NCBI RefSeq assembly: GCF_020616555.1
Contig: NZ_CP085173.1
Location: 1,550,001 to 1,614,000 of the forward strand
Length of the DNA: 64,000 nt
Origin: Streptomyces longhuiensis
Lineage (GTDB): Bacteria > Actinomycetota > Actinomycetes > Streptomycetales > Streptomycetaceae
Direction: 5' to 3'
Both the position numbers and the translations under genes were made by a program. The notes beneath the pieces are model-generated. The model did no database searches, was not told the origin of the DNA, and worked only from the letters and a program-made list of their open reading frames with translations. Below are positions 25,731-35,385 of this stretch, piece by piece. Every line of letters starts with the position of its first letter. The stretch's first letter is position 1.

Positions 25731-27143
25731 ATGAGAAGCTCCTGGTTCCGCCCCACCCGCCGTAGCTCCGCGGCCGCGGTCGCCGCCGTGCTCACCCTGA
25801 CCTCCCTCGCCGCCTGCGGCACCAGCAGCAGCGACGACAACAGCGGGGCGGGCGGCGGCTCGAAGGCCGACATATCGGCTCCCCTGGATCCGAAGACCAA
25901 GGTCACGCTCACCATCGACTGCATGCCGCCGGCGGCGAAGGCGGCCGAGCTCAGGGAGTGGAAGGAGGACGTCAAGGAGTTCAACAAGAAGTACCCGAAC
26001 GTCACGATCAACGGGAAGTCCACGCCGGGCCAGTGCGAGGAACCCGCCCGCTTCACCGCCCAGCTCAAGGCGAAGTCCCAACCGGACGTCTTCTACACGT
26101 ACTTCACCGATCTCCAGCAGGTGCTCGACAACAACGGCGCCGCGGACATCACCGCCTACGTGACGCCCAAGACCGTGCCGGCACTGGACTCCATCGACGG
26201 GAACGTCCTCGGCGTCCTCAAGAAGGACGGCAAGCTCTACGGCCTGCCCACCAGCAACTACACGATGGGCCTGCTGATCAACCGCAAGCTCTTCGAACGG
26301 GCCGGACTCGACCCGAACAAGCCGCCGACGACCTGGGAGGAGGTCCGCACCGCCGCCAAGAAGATCGCCGGCCTCGGCAACGGCATCTCCGGGTACGGCG
26401 AGTACAGCGCGGAGAACACCGGCGGCTGGCACTTCACCGCAGCGATGTACGGCCTCGGCGCCGACGTAGTCTCCGCCGACGGCAAGAAAGCCGCGTTCAA
26501 CGACGCCACCGGCAAGCAGGTCGCCCAGCAGCTGCACGACATGCGCTGGAAGGACGACAGCATGGGCAAGACGCAGCTGCTGAAGTGGGGCGACCTCCAG
26601 AAGCAGATCGCCTCCGACAAGCTCGGGATGTTCCTCGCCGCCCCCGACGACATCACCTACATGGTCCAGCAACTGGGTGCCAAGTACGAGAACTTCGGCA
26701 TGGGCCCGATCCCCGGCGGCAAGACCACGCTCTTCGGCGGCAACGACTACATGATCAAGAAGGGGTCCTCGCCCGACAAGATCAAGGCGGCCGTCGCCTG
26801 GCTCAACTTCAAGACCCTCACCCCGGGCAAGGGCCAGTTCCAGTGGGACCGCACCAAGGCGGACAAGCTCCCCGTGGGCCTGCCGCAGCCGAACTTCTTC
26901 ACCGGTGACACCAAGGCCAAGGACCTCGCGTCCCGTACGGAGAACGCGACGATGCCCGTCGAGAACTTCAAGCCGTTCCTGGCCAACCCTGTGCCCGGCA
27001 AGGCGGAGCCGCCGAAGGCGCAGGAGGTCTACAAGGTCCTCGACAACGTGATGTCGGGCGTCCTGACCAACCGCAACGCCGACATAGACAAGCTGCTCGC
27101 CACCGCGGAGCAGCAGGTCAACCAGGTGCTGGCCAACCAGTAG
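25731..27143 (+). CDS. malE: Maltose/maltodextrin-binding lipoprotein MalE
   Basis: 470 residues. Lipoprotein signal peptide with lipobox SLAAC (Cys26), then Ser/Gly linker and a family-1 solute-binding fold: VTLTIDCMPPAA, QPDVFYTYFTDLQQVL and KLYGLPTSNYTMGLLINRKLFERAG. GAAGGGG precedes the ATG. First gene of malEFG-aglA. The role as maltose/maltodextrin binder rests on the locus (malR upstream, alpha-glucosidase downstream) rather than on identified sugar contacts. Energised presumably by the shared MsiK ATPase, which is absent from the cluster. Confidence 0.85.
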   Translation: MRSSWFRPTRRSSAAAVAAVLTLTSLAACGTSSSDDNSGAGGGSKADISAPLDPKTKVTLTIDCMPPAAKAAELREWKEDVKEFNKKYPNVTINGKSTPGQCEEPARFTAQLKAKSQPDVFYTYFTDLQQVLDNNGAADITAYVTPKTVPALDSIDGNVLGVLKKDGKLYGLPTSNYTMGLLINRKLFERAGLDPNKPPTTWEEVRTAAKKIAGLGNGISGYGEYSAENTGGWHFTAAMYGLGADVVSADGKKAAFNDATGKQVAQQLHDMRWKDDSMGKTQLLKWGDLQKQIASDKLGMFLAAPDDITYMVQQLGAKYENFGMGPIPGGKTTLFGGNDYMIKKGSSPDKIKAAVAWLNFKTLTPGKGQFQWDRTKADKLPVGLPQPNFFTGDTKAKDLASRTENATMPVENFKPFLANPVPGKAEPPKAQEVYKVLDNVMSGVLTNRNADIDKLLATAEQQVNQVLANQ

Positions 27144-27173
27144 TCCACGGCACCTGCGTCCCGAGGAGCGACC

Positions 27174-28121
27174 ATGTCGGCCCCCACCGTGTCCAAGAGC
27201 TCGCCGGCGCCCGTGCGTGCGCCGCACCAACTCCCGGTGCGGCGCGCCTCGTTGGCGCGAGCGGTGCAGCGCAATCTCTCCGCCCACGGCTTCCTGATCG
27301 GCGCGGTGCTCTGCTTCTCCTTCTTCTCCTGGTATCCGATGGTCAGGGAGTTCCTCCTGGCCTTCCAGAAGAACAAGGACGGCAGGACCACCTGGGCCGG
27401 CTGGTCCAACCTCTCCTACGTCTTCAACGACCCGGCGTTCTGGCAGGCCTGGCGCAACACCCTCCTGTTCACGGGGCTCGCGCTCGTGCTGGGCTTCGCG
27501 GTGCCGTTCCTCGTGGCGGTCCTGCTCAATGAGTTCCGGCACGGACAGGGCTACTTGAGGATGCTCGTCTACCTGCCGGTGATGCTTCCGCCGGTCGCCT
27601 CGGTCCTGCTGTTCAAGTACTTCTACGACCCTGGCTACGGGTTGTTCAACCGGATCATCGGCATCTTCGGGATACCCGACCAGCAGTGGCTGCAGTCCAC
27701 GAGCACGGCGATGATCTCCGTGGTCGTCGCGGCGACCTGGATGAACATGGGCGGCGCGACCCTGATCTATCTCGCCGCGCTCCAGGGCATCCCCGGCGAG
27801 CTGTACGAGGCCGCGGAGCTGGACGGCGCCGGACTGTGGCACAAGATCTGGCATGTGACGATCCCTCAGACGAGGCTGATCCTCTCGCTGATGTTCCTGA
27901 TGCAGATCATCGCCACGATGCAGGTCTTCACCGAGCCGTTCCTGCTCACCAACGGCGCGGGTCCCGAGGGGTCGACCATGACCGTCGTCTACCTCATCTA
28001 TCAGTACGCCTTCAACTTCAACAACTACGGCGGCGCGGCGGCCCTCGGCCTGGTCCTGCTCGTCCTGCTCGCGGGGTTCTCCGCGGTGTACGTACGCCTC
28101 GGCCGCACCCAAGAAGACTGA
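27174..28121 (+). CDS. malF: Maltose ABC permease MalF
   Basis: 315 residues with about six membrane spans. The EAA loop is YEAAELDGAGLWHKIWHVTI and the first span FLIGAVLCFSFFSWYP. Begins 30 nt after malE with GAGGAGCG upstream. Forms the transmembrane pore with MalG. Shares no close local sequence with the MalF-like protein at 4585, so the two systems are not a recent duplication. Confidence 0.87.
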   Translation: MSAPTVSKSSPAPVRAPHQLPVRRASLARAVQRNLSAHGFLIGAVLCFSFFSWYPMVREFLLAFQKNKDGRTTWAGWSNLSYVFNDPAFWQAWRNTLLFTGLALVLGFAVPFLVAVLLNEFRHGQGYLRMLVYLPVMLPPVASVLLFKYFYDPGYGLFNRIIGIFGIPDQQWLQSTSTAMISVVVAATWMNMGGATLIYLAALQGIPGELYEAAELDGAGLWHKIWHVTIPQTRLILSLMFLMQIIATMQVFTEPFLLTNGAGPEGSTMTVVYLIYQYAFNFNNYGGAAALGLVLLVLLAGFSAVYVRLGRTQED

Positions 28122-28138
28122 CCGGCACGGGAGTTCAC

Positions 28139-29029
28139 ATGGCTACCGACACGATGCGCCCCCGGACGCTGATCTCGCCGGCCCAGCTCGGCAGACGGCG
28201 CGGCAAGGTCGTCTACTGGTGCGTCTTCGCCCTGGTGATGGTCCTGTTCACGCTGGTCTTCCTGGGACCGATGTACTGGATGGTCAGCGGCGGCCTCAAG
28301 ACCACGCAGGAGTTCGTCAAGTCTCCGCCGACGCTCGTACCCACCAGCGTGCACCCCGGCAACTACGGCGACGCGTGGCGGGTGATGGACCTGGCGAAGC
28401 TGCTCGGCAACACGCTGTACTACGCGTTCGGCGCACTCGCCTTCCAGCTCGTCCTCGACGTCGCCGCGGCCTACTCGCTGTCCAAGCTGCGTCCCCTGTT
28501 CGGCAACGTCATCCTCGGCATGATGCTGGCGACGCTGATGATCCCGGCGACGGTCCTGGTCGTGCCGCAGTACCTGACCGTCCTGGACGTGCCGATCTTC
28601 GAGCGCAATCTGCTCAACAGCCCCTGGGTGATCTGGCTGCCGTCCGTCACCAACGCCTTCAACATCTTCCTGCTCAAGCGGTTCTTCGACTCGATCCCGC
28701 AGGAGCTGCTGGACGCGGCGTCCATCGACGGGGCGTCCGCGCTGCGGACCCTGCGGTCCGTGGTGCTGCCCATCTCGCGGCCCATCCTGGGCGTCGTCTC
28801 CATCTTCGCGGTCGTCGGCGTGTGGAAGGACTTCCTCTGGCCGATGCTGACGCTGCCCGACCCCGGCAAGCAGACCCTGAACGTCGGCATCTACTCACTG
28901 GCGAGCGGTGTCCCGGAGAACTGGCTGATCGCCGCCCTCACCATCGCGTCACTGCCGACCCTGATCCTGTTCCTGCTGTTCCAGCGCAACATCATGAGCG
29001 GTCTCACAGCCGGCGGCCTCAAGGGCTGA
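28139..29029 (+). CDS. malG: Maltose ABC permease MalG
   Basis: 296 residues, six spans. EAA loop LLDAASIDGASALRTLRSVV and the C-terminal GLTAGGLKG are typical for MalG. It begins 17 nt after malF with GGGAG before the ATG. The partner permease half binds the shared ATPase through this loop. Confidence 0.87.
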   Translation: MATDTMRPRTLISPAQLGRRRGKVVYWCVFALVMVLFTLVFLGPMYWMVSGGLKTTQEFVKSPPTLVPTSVHPGNYGDAWRVMDLAKLLGNTLYYAFGALAFQLVLDVAAAYSLSKLRPLFGNVILGMMLATLMIPATVLVVPQYLTVLDVPIFERNLLNSPWVIWLPSVTNAFNIFLLKRFFDSIPQELLDAASIDGASALRTLRSVVLPISRPILGVVSIFAVVGVWKDFLWPMLTLPDPGKQTLNVGIYSLASGVPENWLIAALTIASLPTLILFLLFQRNIMSGLTAGGLKG

Positions 29030-29106
29030 CACCCGCCGCCCCTCCCCGTACGCCGCCTCAGTGACGGCGCGCCCCGGCACGCCCTCCTGCCCGAAAGGAC
29101 CTCTAC

Positions 29107-30708
29107 GTGGCAGCCCCCCATTCCTCAGGCACCGGCGACTGGTGGCGTTCCGCCGCCATCTACCAGGTGTACGTACGCAGCTTCGCCGACGGCGACGGCG
29201 ACGGCACGGGCGATCTCGCGGGGGTCAGAGCCCGGCTGCCGCACCTGGCCAGGCTGGGGATCGACGCGATCTGGTTCACCCCCTGGTACCGCTCGCCGAT
29301 GGCGGACGGCGGCTACGACGTGGCCGACTACCGGGCGATCGACCCGTCGTTCGGCACGCTCGCCGAGGCGGAGAAGCTCATCGAGGAGGCCCGGGACCTC
29401 GGTATCCGCGTCATCGTCGACGTCGTGCCCAATCATGTCTCCGACCGGCACGCCTGGTTCCGGGCCGCGCTAGCGGCGGGCCCCGGCAGCCCCGAGCGCG
29501 AGCTGTTCCACTTCCGGCCCGGCCGGGGCGAGCACGGCGAACTGCCGCCCAACAACTGGCCGTCCCAGTTCGCCGGCGAGACCTGGACCCGCGTCCCCGA
29601 CGGCGAGTGGTACCTGCATCTCTTCACGCCCGAACAGCCCGACCTCAACTGGGCGCACCCCGCCGTACGCCACGAACACGAGGAGGTGCTGCGGTTCTGG
29701 TTCCAGCGGGGCGCGTCGGGTGTACGCGTCGACTCGGCGGCGCTGCTCGCCAAGGACCCGGCGCTCGCCGACGCCGCCGCGGACGACACCAGCGGCTATG
29801 TCGACCGGGACGAGCTGCACACGATCTACCGCTCCTGGCGGGCCGTCGCCGACGAGTACGACGGCGTGCTCATCGGCGAGCTGTGGGTCCCCGACCCCGA
29901 GCGCTTCTCCCGGTATCTGCGCCCCGACGAGCTGCACACGGCCTTCAACTTCGACTTCCTGTCCCGCCCGTGGGACGTGGCGGAGCTGCGCGACTCCATC
30001 GACATGACGCTGGCCCACCACGCGCCGGTGGGGGCTCCCGCGACCTGGGTCCTGTGCAACCACGACGTGACGCGGACGGTGACCCGTTACGGCCGGTCGG
30101 ACACGACGTTCGCGTTCGCGTCGAAGCGCTTCGGCACGCCCACCGACCTGGCGCTCGGCACCCGCCGGGCGCGCGCGGCGGCGCTGCTGTCTCTGGCCCT
30201 GCCGGGCGCCGTCTACCTCTATCAGGGGGAGGAGCTGGGCCTGCCCGAGGCGGAGGTACCGCCCGGCCGCATCGAGGACCCGATGCACTTCCGCTCCGGC
30301 GGCACCGACCCGGGCCGCGACGGCTGCCGGGTGCCCCTGCCCTGGACGCGGGACGGTTCTTCGTACGGCTTCGGGTCGGCCGGGGAGCCCTGGCTGCCGC
30401 AGCCGGCGGACTGGGGGACGTACGCAGCCGAGCGGCAGGACGCCGATCCTGCGTCGATGCTCTCGCTCTACCGCGAGGCGCTGCGCCTGCGCCGCACGGA
30501 GCCGGGCTTCGGCGACGGGCCGATGCGCTGGCTCCCAAGTCCTGCCGGCGTGCTGGCCCTTGCCCGGGGCGAGGGCCTGGTCTGCGTCGTCAACTTCGCC
30601 GATCCGGCCGCCGTGCTCCCGCCCCATTCACGTCTCCTGCTGGCCAGCGGGCCCTTGGACGACGAGGGGCGGCTCCCACGGGACACGGCGGTGTGGCTGC
30701 GCGGCTGA
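29107..30708 (+). CDS. aglA: GH13 alpha-glucosidase
   Basis: 533 residues, intracellular (no signal peptide). The four GH13 regions are complete: DVVPNH (105-110), GVRVDSA with nucleophile Asp209, IGELW with acid/base Glu258, and CNHDVTR with Asp320. N-terminal IYQVYVRSFADGDGDGTGDLAGV is typical of oligosaccharide hydrolases acting on alpha-glucosidic bonds; the short calcium-loop-like segment DGDGDGTGD is also seen. 77 nt after malG with GAAAGGAC upstream. Its job in this operon is to hydrolyse imported maltose and maltodextrins to glucose. Confidence 0.9.
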   Translation: MAAPHSSGTGDWWRSAAIYQVYVRSFADGDGDGTGDLAGVRARLPHLARLGIDAIWFTPWYRSPMADGGYDVADYRAIDPSFGTLAEAEKLIEEARDLGIRVIVDVVPNHVSDRHAWFRAALAAGPGSPERELFHFRPGRGEHGELPPNNWPSQFAGETWTRVPDGEWYLHLFTPEQPDLNWAHPAVRHEHEEVLRFWFQRGASGVRVDSAALLAKDPALADAAADDTSGYVDRDELHTIYRSWRAVADEYDGVLIGELWVPDPERFSRYLRPDELHTAFNFDFLSRPWDVAELRDSIDMTLAHHAPVGAPATWVLCNHDVTRTVTRYGRSDTTFAFASKRFGTPTDLALGTRRARAAALLSLALPGAVYLYQGEELGLPEAEVPPGRIEDPMHFRSGGTDPGRDGCRVPLPWTRDGSSYGFGSAGEPWLPQPADWGTYAAERQDADPASMLSLYREALRLRRTEPGFGDGPMRWLPSPAGVLALARGEGLVCVVNFADPAAVLPPHSRLLLASGPLDDEGRLPRDTAVWLRG

Positions 30709-30858
30709 ACCGCACGCCCGGGAGGACTTAGGTATATGCCAGAAGCATCACCGCACCGGGTGTTGCCAAACCCCTTACGGGGCCTGTCCGGCTGTGCGAC
30801 AGTCATTACCGGTCCTTCCGTCAGTCTTGGTCGTGCCGCGCCTGTATCGGAGTACGCC

Positions 30859-32289
30859 ATGTCACCCCATGTCTTCGCGGACCGCCCCGCCGCCCAGCCG
30901 CCGGAGCACGGTTCGGTCGACGCGCTGATCACGCAGACGCGTCGGCTGCTCGGTGACGTCGACGCCGTGCGCCGCGAGGCCGTCTCGGACGACGGTGACC
31001 CCGAGCGACGCTGGCAGCGCGCCCTCTACGAGCTGGCCGTGCACCAACTCAGCGACCTCGACAAGCACTTGGCGCAGCTGCGCGACGGGCCACCGCGTCC
31101 GGCCGTGGACTCCCCGCTCCCCGGAGCGCGCGGCTCCGCGCCGTCGGAGCCGCAGAGCGGTTCCCTGCTCAGCCGCGTCGGCAGCGCCGAATGGAATCTC
31201 CTCACCGACGAGGCGAGCTGGTCCGGGGAGCTGTTCCAGATCCTCGGCCGCAGCCCGGGCGCGCCCCCGCTGACCCTCGACGAACTGCCGTCCGTCGTGC
31301 ATACCGATGACCAGGCCATGCTCACCAGAATGGTGACGGACTGCCTCATCGAGGGGAAGCCGATCGACGGCGAGTTCCGCATCCTGCGCGCCGACGGCAC
31401 CGCCCGGACGGTGCACATGATGGGCGAGCCCGTACTCGACGCCGACGGCTCCACCGCGTCGATGTGGGCGGTCCTGCGCGACGTCAGCGAGCTGCGCCGC
31501 ACCCAGCGGACCGTACGCGAGACCCATGACTCGCTCCAGCGCCGGCGGCACATCGAGCAGACGGAACACCGGCTCGCGGTCGAACTCCAGGAAGCCGTGC
31601 TGCCGCCGTGGCGCGGCTCCCTCCGGTTCTCCCGGGGAGCGCCGCACGACCTCGACCTCGCGGCCCGCCATCTGCCCTCGTCCACGGGCGAGCTCGTCGG
31701 CGGCGACTGGTACGACGCCCTCGAACTGCCCGACGGACAGACCCTGTTGAGCGTGGGCGGCCTGACCGGACACGGCGTGACCGTGACCTCCGGCATGGCG
31801 ATGCTCCTCGGCGCCCTGCGCGGCATGGCCGTCACGGGGACCCGCCCCGACGAGCTGATGGGCTGGCTCAACCAGCTGACCGACACCTCGGCGCAGCCGT
31901 CCCTGGGCAGCGCGCTCTGCTGCCGTTACGATCCCCGGTCGCGCACCCTGACCTGGGCGCAGGCGGGACACCCCGCCCCGCTGCTGTTCCGCGACGGGGT
32001 GGGGCGTGCGCTGACGCCGCCGGAGGGCGTGCTGCTCGGAGCGACACCCGGTGCCACGTACGGGCAGGCCGAGGAGTCGCTCCGCGCCGGCGATCTGCTG
32101 CTGCTGCACACCGACGGCCTGGTCCCCCACCGCAGTGGCGCCGCGGCGGCGAACAGGCTCCTCGATCTCGCGCCACGACTCGCCGAGGCCGCCACCGCGC
32201 AGGAGTGTGTGCGGACGGTCTTCGAGGAGTTCGCCGCGCACGAGCGCGCGGACGAGGCCTGTGTGCTGGTCGCCAGGATCGGCTCCTGA
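30859..32289 (+). CDS. PAS-domain SpoIIE-type phosphatase homologue
   Basis: 476 residues from the ATG at 30859 (CGGAG upstream); an in-frame ATG at 30736 would add 41 residues with no domain character. N-terminal helical segment, PAS domain (about 105-210, WNLLTDEASWSGELFQILG), coiled coil, then a PP2C-like domain. Metal-site residues are only partly kept: GGDWYDA is present, but the second motif reads VGGLTGHG (Asp lost), TDG is present, and the last motif is ADEAC instead of DD. It may be weakly active or a regulatory pseudo-phosphatase. Follows aglA by 150 nt and probably has its own promoter. Confidence 0.85.
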   Translation: MSPHVFADRPAAQPPEHGSVDALITQTRRLLGDVDAVRREAVSDDGDPERRWQRALYELAVHQLSDLDKHLAQLRDGPPRPAVDSPLPGARGSAPSEPQSGSLLSRVGSAEWNLLTDEASWSGELFQILGRSPGAPPLTLDELPSVVHTDDQAMLTRMVTDCLIEGKPIDGEFRILRADGTARTVHMMGEPVLDADGSTASMWAVLRDVSELRRTQRTVRETHDSLQRRRHIEQTEHRLAVELQEAVLPPWRGSLRFSRGAPHDLDLAARHLPSSTGELVGGDWYDALELPDGQTLLSVGGLTGHGVTVTSGMAMLLGALRGMAVTGTRPDELMGWLNQLTDTSAQPSLGSALCCRYDPRSRTLTWAQAGHPAPLLFRDGVGRALTPPEGVLLGATPGATYGQAEESLRAGDLLLLHTDGLVPHRSGAAAANRLLDLAPRLAEAATAQECVRTVFEEFAAHERADEACVLVARIGS

Positions 32290-32363
32290 CGCGGACAGTC
32301 AGGTGGTGAAGTCGGCCAGGTGCTGATGGCTGATGTCGGTCAGGCGTTGAGGTCGGACCGCGT

Positions 32364-32415
32364 GTCCCGGAGGGTCACGCCTGGGCGGCGCGTCCCGGAG
32401 GGTCACGCCTGGGCG
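32364..32415. repeat. 24-bp direct repeat overlapping the 3' end of the TPR regulator gene
   Basis: An exact 24-bp sequence occurs at 32364-32387 and 32392-32415 (period 28). The second copy contains the stop codon and last codons (Arg-Ala-Gln-Ala) of the TPR regulator; the first copy lies just beyond the stop. Confidence 0.85.
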
Positions 32416-33902
32416 CGCTTGCCTCCCGTGGACTTTCCGGGGGCCTTCGGCAGCGCGAGCTTGATCTCCTCACGCAGGTCCACGATCTTCGCGTAGCCCG
32501 CGTACTGCCCGGTGAGCCGGTACATCTCGCGGAGCCGGTCCCAGGTGCGATGGGAGGAGTTGGCCCCCATCGACACCAGCGCCAGGCGCGCGTACCGGTC
32601 GGCCTGCTCCGGGTCGTCGGCGATGAACAGGGCCGAAGCGAGCGAGATGTAGTCGAAGATCTGCGACCGCTGCCGCCCGTTCGCCCGCAGTTCGAGGGCT
32701 TCCTTGGCGTGTCGCTGCGCGGTGTTCGCCGCGGCCGGCTCGTGGTCGGCGAGGGTGCGGTAGGCCAGGGCCTGCATCCCGTGCAGATCCGCCTCGTCGA
32801 ACATCTGCATCCAGCTGGGCGGCGGCACGTCGCCCTTGTCGGAGACGAAGAGGTCCTCCGCCTGGCCGAGGGTGCGCCGCATGGCCTGGCCCTTGCCCAT
32901 CGACGCCTGTGCCCAGGCCTCGATGGTGTAGAGCATGGCGCGGGTACGCGGCAGGGTCTCGTCGCCGGATCCGGACTTGGCGAGCTTCATGAGGTCGAGT
33001 GCGTCGTCGGGCCGGCCGAGGTGCACCATCTGACGGGCGGCCCTGGACAGGGCCTCCCCGGCGCGCGGCCGGTCGCCGCCCTCCCGCGCCGCGTGCGCGG
33101 CGATGACGAAGTACTTCTGGGCCGTGGGTTCGAGGCCGACGTCGTGGGACATCCAGCCCGCGAGGACGGCCAGGTTGGCGGCGACGCCCCACAGACGCCG
33201 ATGGAGATGGTCGGGGTGGCGGTAGCTGAGCATGCCGCCCACTTCGTTGAGCTGGCCCACGACCGCCTTGCGCTGCAGACCGCCACCGCGGGCCGCGTCC
33301 CAGGCCCGGAACACCTCGACGGAGCGCTCCAGTTCCTCGATCTCCTGCGACCCGATGGGGGCGGCCTCGTAGCGGTCGTACCCAGCGGGGTCGGCGTGCA
33401 GGGGGTCTTCGAAACGTGGGGCGTCGGCCGCGAGGGCCGGATCGGTGTTCAGCCAGTCGTGCATGGCGCCGTTGAGTACAGATCCTGCGGTGAGCGCGGC
33501 ACCCGCGCCCACCAAGCCGCGTCGGTTGAGCATGAGGTCCATTCCCGTGAATTCGGTGAGGACCGCAGCAGTCCGCTCGGGCGCCCATGGCATTCCGTCG
33601 GGGTGTTCCACCGCCCCGGCGTCACGCCGTTTCCCCGTGCGCCCGTGCCGGACCAGACCGAGATCCTCGATGGTCACGACACGGCCGAGTCGCTCGGTGA
33701 ACAGCGCCGCCAGCACCCGGGGCACCGGATCGCGCGGGATCTCTCCCATGTCGATCCAGCGCCGCACCCGTGAGGTGTCGGTCGCCAGCTGTGGGTGGCC
33801 CATGGCCGCCGCCTGCCGGTTGACCAGCCTCGCGAGCTCCCCCTTGGACCAGCCGGCGAGGCCGAACAGGTCGTTCAGGCGGGTGTTGGGTTGTCCGTTC
33901 AC
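32403..33902 (-). CDS. NsdA-like TPR-containing regulator
   Basis: 499 residues from a GTG at 33902; the open frame extends to 34010. The N terminus (NDLFGLAGWSKGELARLVNRQAAAMGHPQLATDTSRVRRWID) resembles a helix-turn-helix and is nearly invariant in Streptomyces proteins of the NsdA type, which influence sporulation and antibiotic production. A hydrophobic stretch LMLNRRGLVGAGAALTAG follows, then helical TPR-like repeats to the C terminus (for example YFVIAAHAAREGGDRPRAGEALSRAAR). The partner and target genes are unknown. Divergent from the phosphotransferase gene. The exact orthologue cannot be named because paralogues are common. Confidence 0.75.
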   Translation of the reverse strand: MNGQPNTRLNDLFGLAGWSKGELARLVNRQAAAMGHPQLATDTSRVRRWIDMGEIPRDPVPRVLAALFTERLGRVVTIEDLGLVRHGRTGKRRDAGAVEHPDGMPWAPERTAAVLTEFTGMDLMLNRRGLVGAGAALTAGSVLNGAMHDWLNTDPALAADAPRFEDPLHADPAGYDRYEAAPIGSQEIEELERSVEVFRAWDAARGGGLQRKAVVGQLNEVGGMLSYRHPDHLHRRLWGVAANLAVLAGWMSHDVGLEPTAQKYFVIAAHAAREGGDRPRAGEALSRAARQMVHLGRPDDALDLMKLAKSGSGDETLPRTRAMLYTIEAWAQASMGKGQAMRRTLGQAEDLFVSDKGDVPPPSWMQMFDEADLHGMQALAYRTLADHEPAAANTAQRHAKEALELRANGRQRSQIFDYISLASALFIADDPEQADRYARLALVSMGANSSHRTWDRLREMYRLTGQYAGYAKIVDLREEIKLALPKAPGKSTGGKRAQA

Positions 33903-34135
33903 GTCAAGCCCCCAGGTTCTCGGCTGAGTTGACAGTAACCCTCTGTCAGTTGCTGAGCGACTATTCGCCAGGGTTCGCCAGGGTGCGCCAGATGGTGTGC
34001 CAGTGGGCACCGGGTGTCAGGTAGGAATGCGCCACCCCGACCCGGTTGCCGCGGCTCACTCCCCAGGGTGCACCACGGTTCCCCGGGGCGGGTGGCGCAG
34101 GCAAATCGCAGGCACACGAAGGGATCTGTTCGCCC

Positions 34136-35314
34136 ATGTACGCAGCATCGTCCTCCGTGTCCGCCCCGCCCCGGCCGCTCTACGCCCGGCCCCCGGCTCG
34201 CGGCAACGGCCGCGCCGTGGAGGCCCCACCGGCGGGCGGCGGCCCCTACCTCGACCCCGCGCGACCTGCGACCGCAGCGCTCGGCTCCGGTCGGACAAGG
34301 CGCCTCCCGGGGCTCGGCACCCAACCGCTCAGCGGGAGACTCGACTTGTCCGGCCCCCAGGGCGCGCAGCTGCGCACGGCGATCGCCTCGGTGCACCGGA
34401 TCTGCCCGGAGTTCAATCCGGTGCAGGTACTGCGCCGCAGTGGACGATCCGTGCTGCTCGTCGGCACCACAGGGCGCAGCACCGCCGTCGCCAAGTGTTT
34501 AGTGGACCACTCCCCCATCTGGGCCGAGCGGATCCGCCATGAGATAGCTGCATACCGCTCGTTCGTCCGGCACCGGCCACCGGTCCGGGTGCCGCGGCTG
34601 ATCGCCGCGGACCCCGACAACTGCACGCTGGTGATCGAGCGGATGCCCGGCCGGGTCGCCGCCCTGCAGCGGCACCCGGCCGAGGCACCGCCCCGGGCGG
34701 ACGTGCGGGCCGCGCTCAGCGCGATCTGCCGGCTCAACCTCTGGCGTCCGCCGGCCGGCACGTTCAACGCGCCGCTCGACTACGCGGACCGGATCTCCCG
34801 CTATCACGACCTCGGTCTGCTCACCGACCGGGACATGGGCGATCTGCAGAAGCTGCTGCACGGCATCGCGCACTCGTCGGGCCGCCAGGGCATGGGTCAG
34901 TTCTGTCACGGGGACGCCCTGCTCTCGAACGTGCTGCTGTCCCCCGCGGGCCCCGTGCTCGTGGACTGGGAGCACGCGGGCTGGTACCTGCCGGGGTACG
35001 ACCTGGCGACCCTGTGGTCGGTGCTGGGTGACGCGCCGGTGGCGCGGCGCCAGATCAGCCAGCTCGCTCAGTCCGGCGGTCCCGCGGCGCGGGACGCGTT
35101 CCTGGTGAACCTGATGCTCGTACTGACGCGGGAGATCCGGACGTACGAGACGGCCGTGCAGCGTTCGATGCACGACTCGACCCCGGCGGCATCGGGCACG
35201 GCCCCGCACGGTGCTGCGCCGTCCGGCGAGGAACAGCGGCTGCTGCTGAGGCGGCTGCACGACGACTGCCAGCTGGCCCGCCGGGCCGTGCGTGCGGCGG
35301 TCGGAACTCGCTGA
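34136..35314 (+). CDS. Aminoglycoside-phosphotransferase-family kinase-like protein
   Basis: 392 residues from the ATG at 34136 (GAAGGGA upstream); the first about 70 residues are Pro/Arg-rich and disordered. Kinase-like fold with VAKC (Lys120), the catalytic loop HGDALLSN (258-265) and the metal-binding LVDWEHAGW (Asp277). GYDLATLW follows as in APH/choline kinase proteins. The substrate is unknown and drug resistance should not be assumed. Divergent from the TPR regulator, with which it may share control. Confidence 0.78.
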   Translation: MYAASSSVSAPPRPLYARPPARGNGRAVEAPPAGGGPYLDPARPATAALGSGRTRRLPGLGTQPLSGRLDLSGPQGAQLRTAIASVHRICPEFNPVQVLRRSGRSVLLVGTTGRSTAVAKCLVDHSPIWAERIRHEIAAYRSFVRHRPPVRVPRLIAADPDNCTLVIERMPGRVAALQRHPAEAPPRADVRAALSAICRLNLWRPPAGTFNAPLDYADRISRYHDLGLLTDRDMGDLQKLLHGIAHSSGRQGMGQFCHGDALLSNVLLSPAGPVLVDWEHAGWYLPGYDLATLWSVLGDAPVARRQISQLAQSGGPAARDAFLVNLMLVLTREIRTYETAVQRSMHDSTPAASGTAPHGAAPSGEEQRLLLRRLHDDCQLARRAVRAAVGTR

Positions 35315-35318
35315 GGGG

Positions 35319-35366
35319 ACGGGAATCCGCGGTGCGCCAGGACAGCGGCGCACCGCGGATTCCCGT
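35319..35366. terminator. 20-bp perfect bidirectional terminator
   Basis: Arms 35319-35338 and 35347-35366 are perfectly complementary over 20 bp with an 8-nt loop. It lies between the convergent phosphotransferase and ThuA-dehydrogenase genes, 4 nt after the former's stop codon. Confidence 0.9.
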
Positions 35367-35385
35367 GTGCCCTGATCTCTCGGGG

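Noticed and set aside
25581-28112. 843-codon minus-strand frame opposite malEFG
   Set aside because: Shadow of the maltose transporter genes; composition is E/R/G-biased and it carries no recognised domain.
34136-35314. Aminoglycoside resistance gene
   Set aside because: The kinase motifs only place it in the broad APH superfamily; substrate cannot be inferred and the neighbours do not suggest antibiotic resistance.
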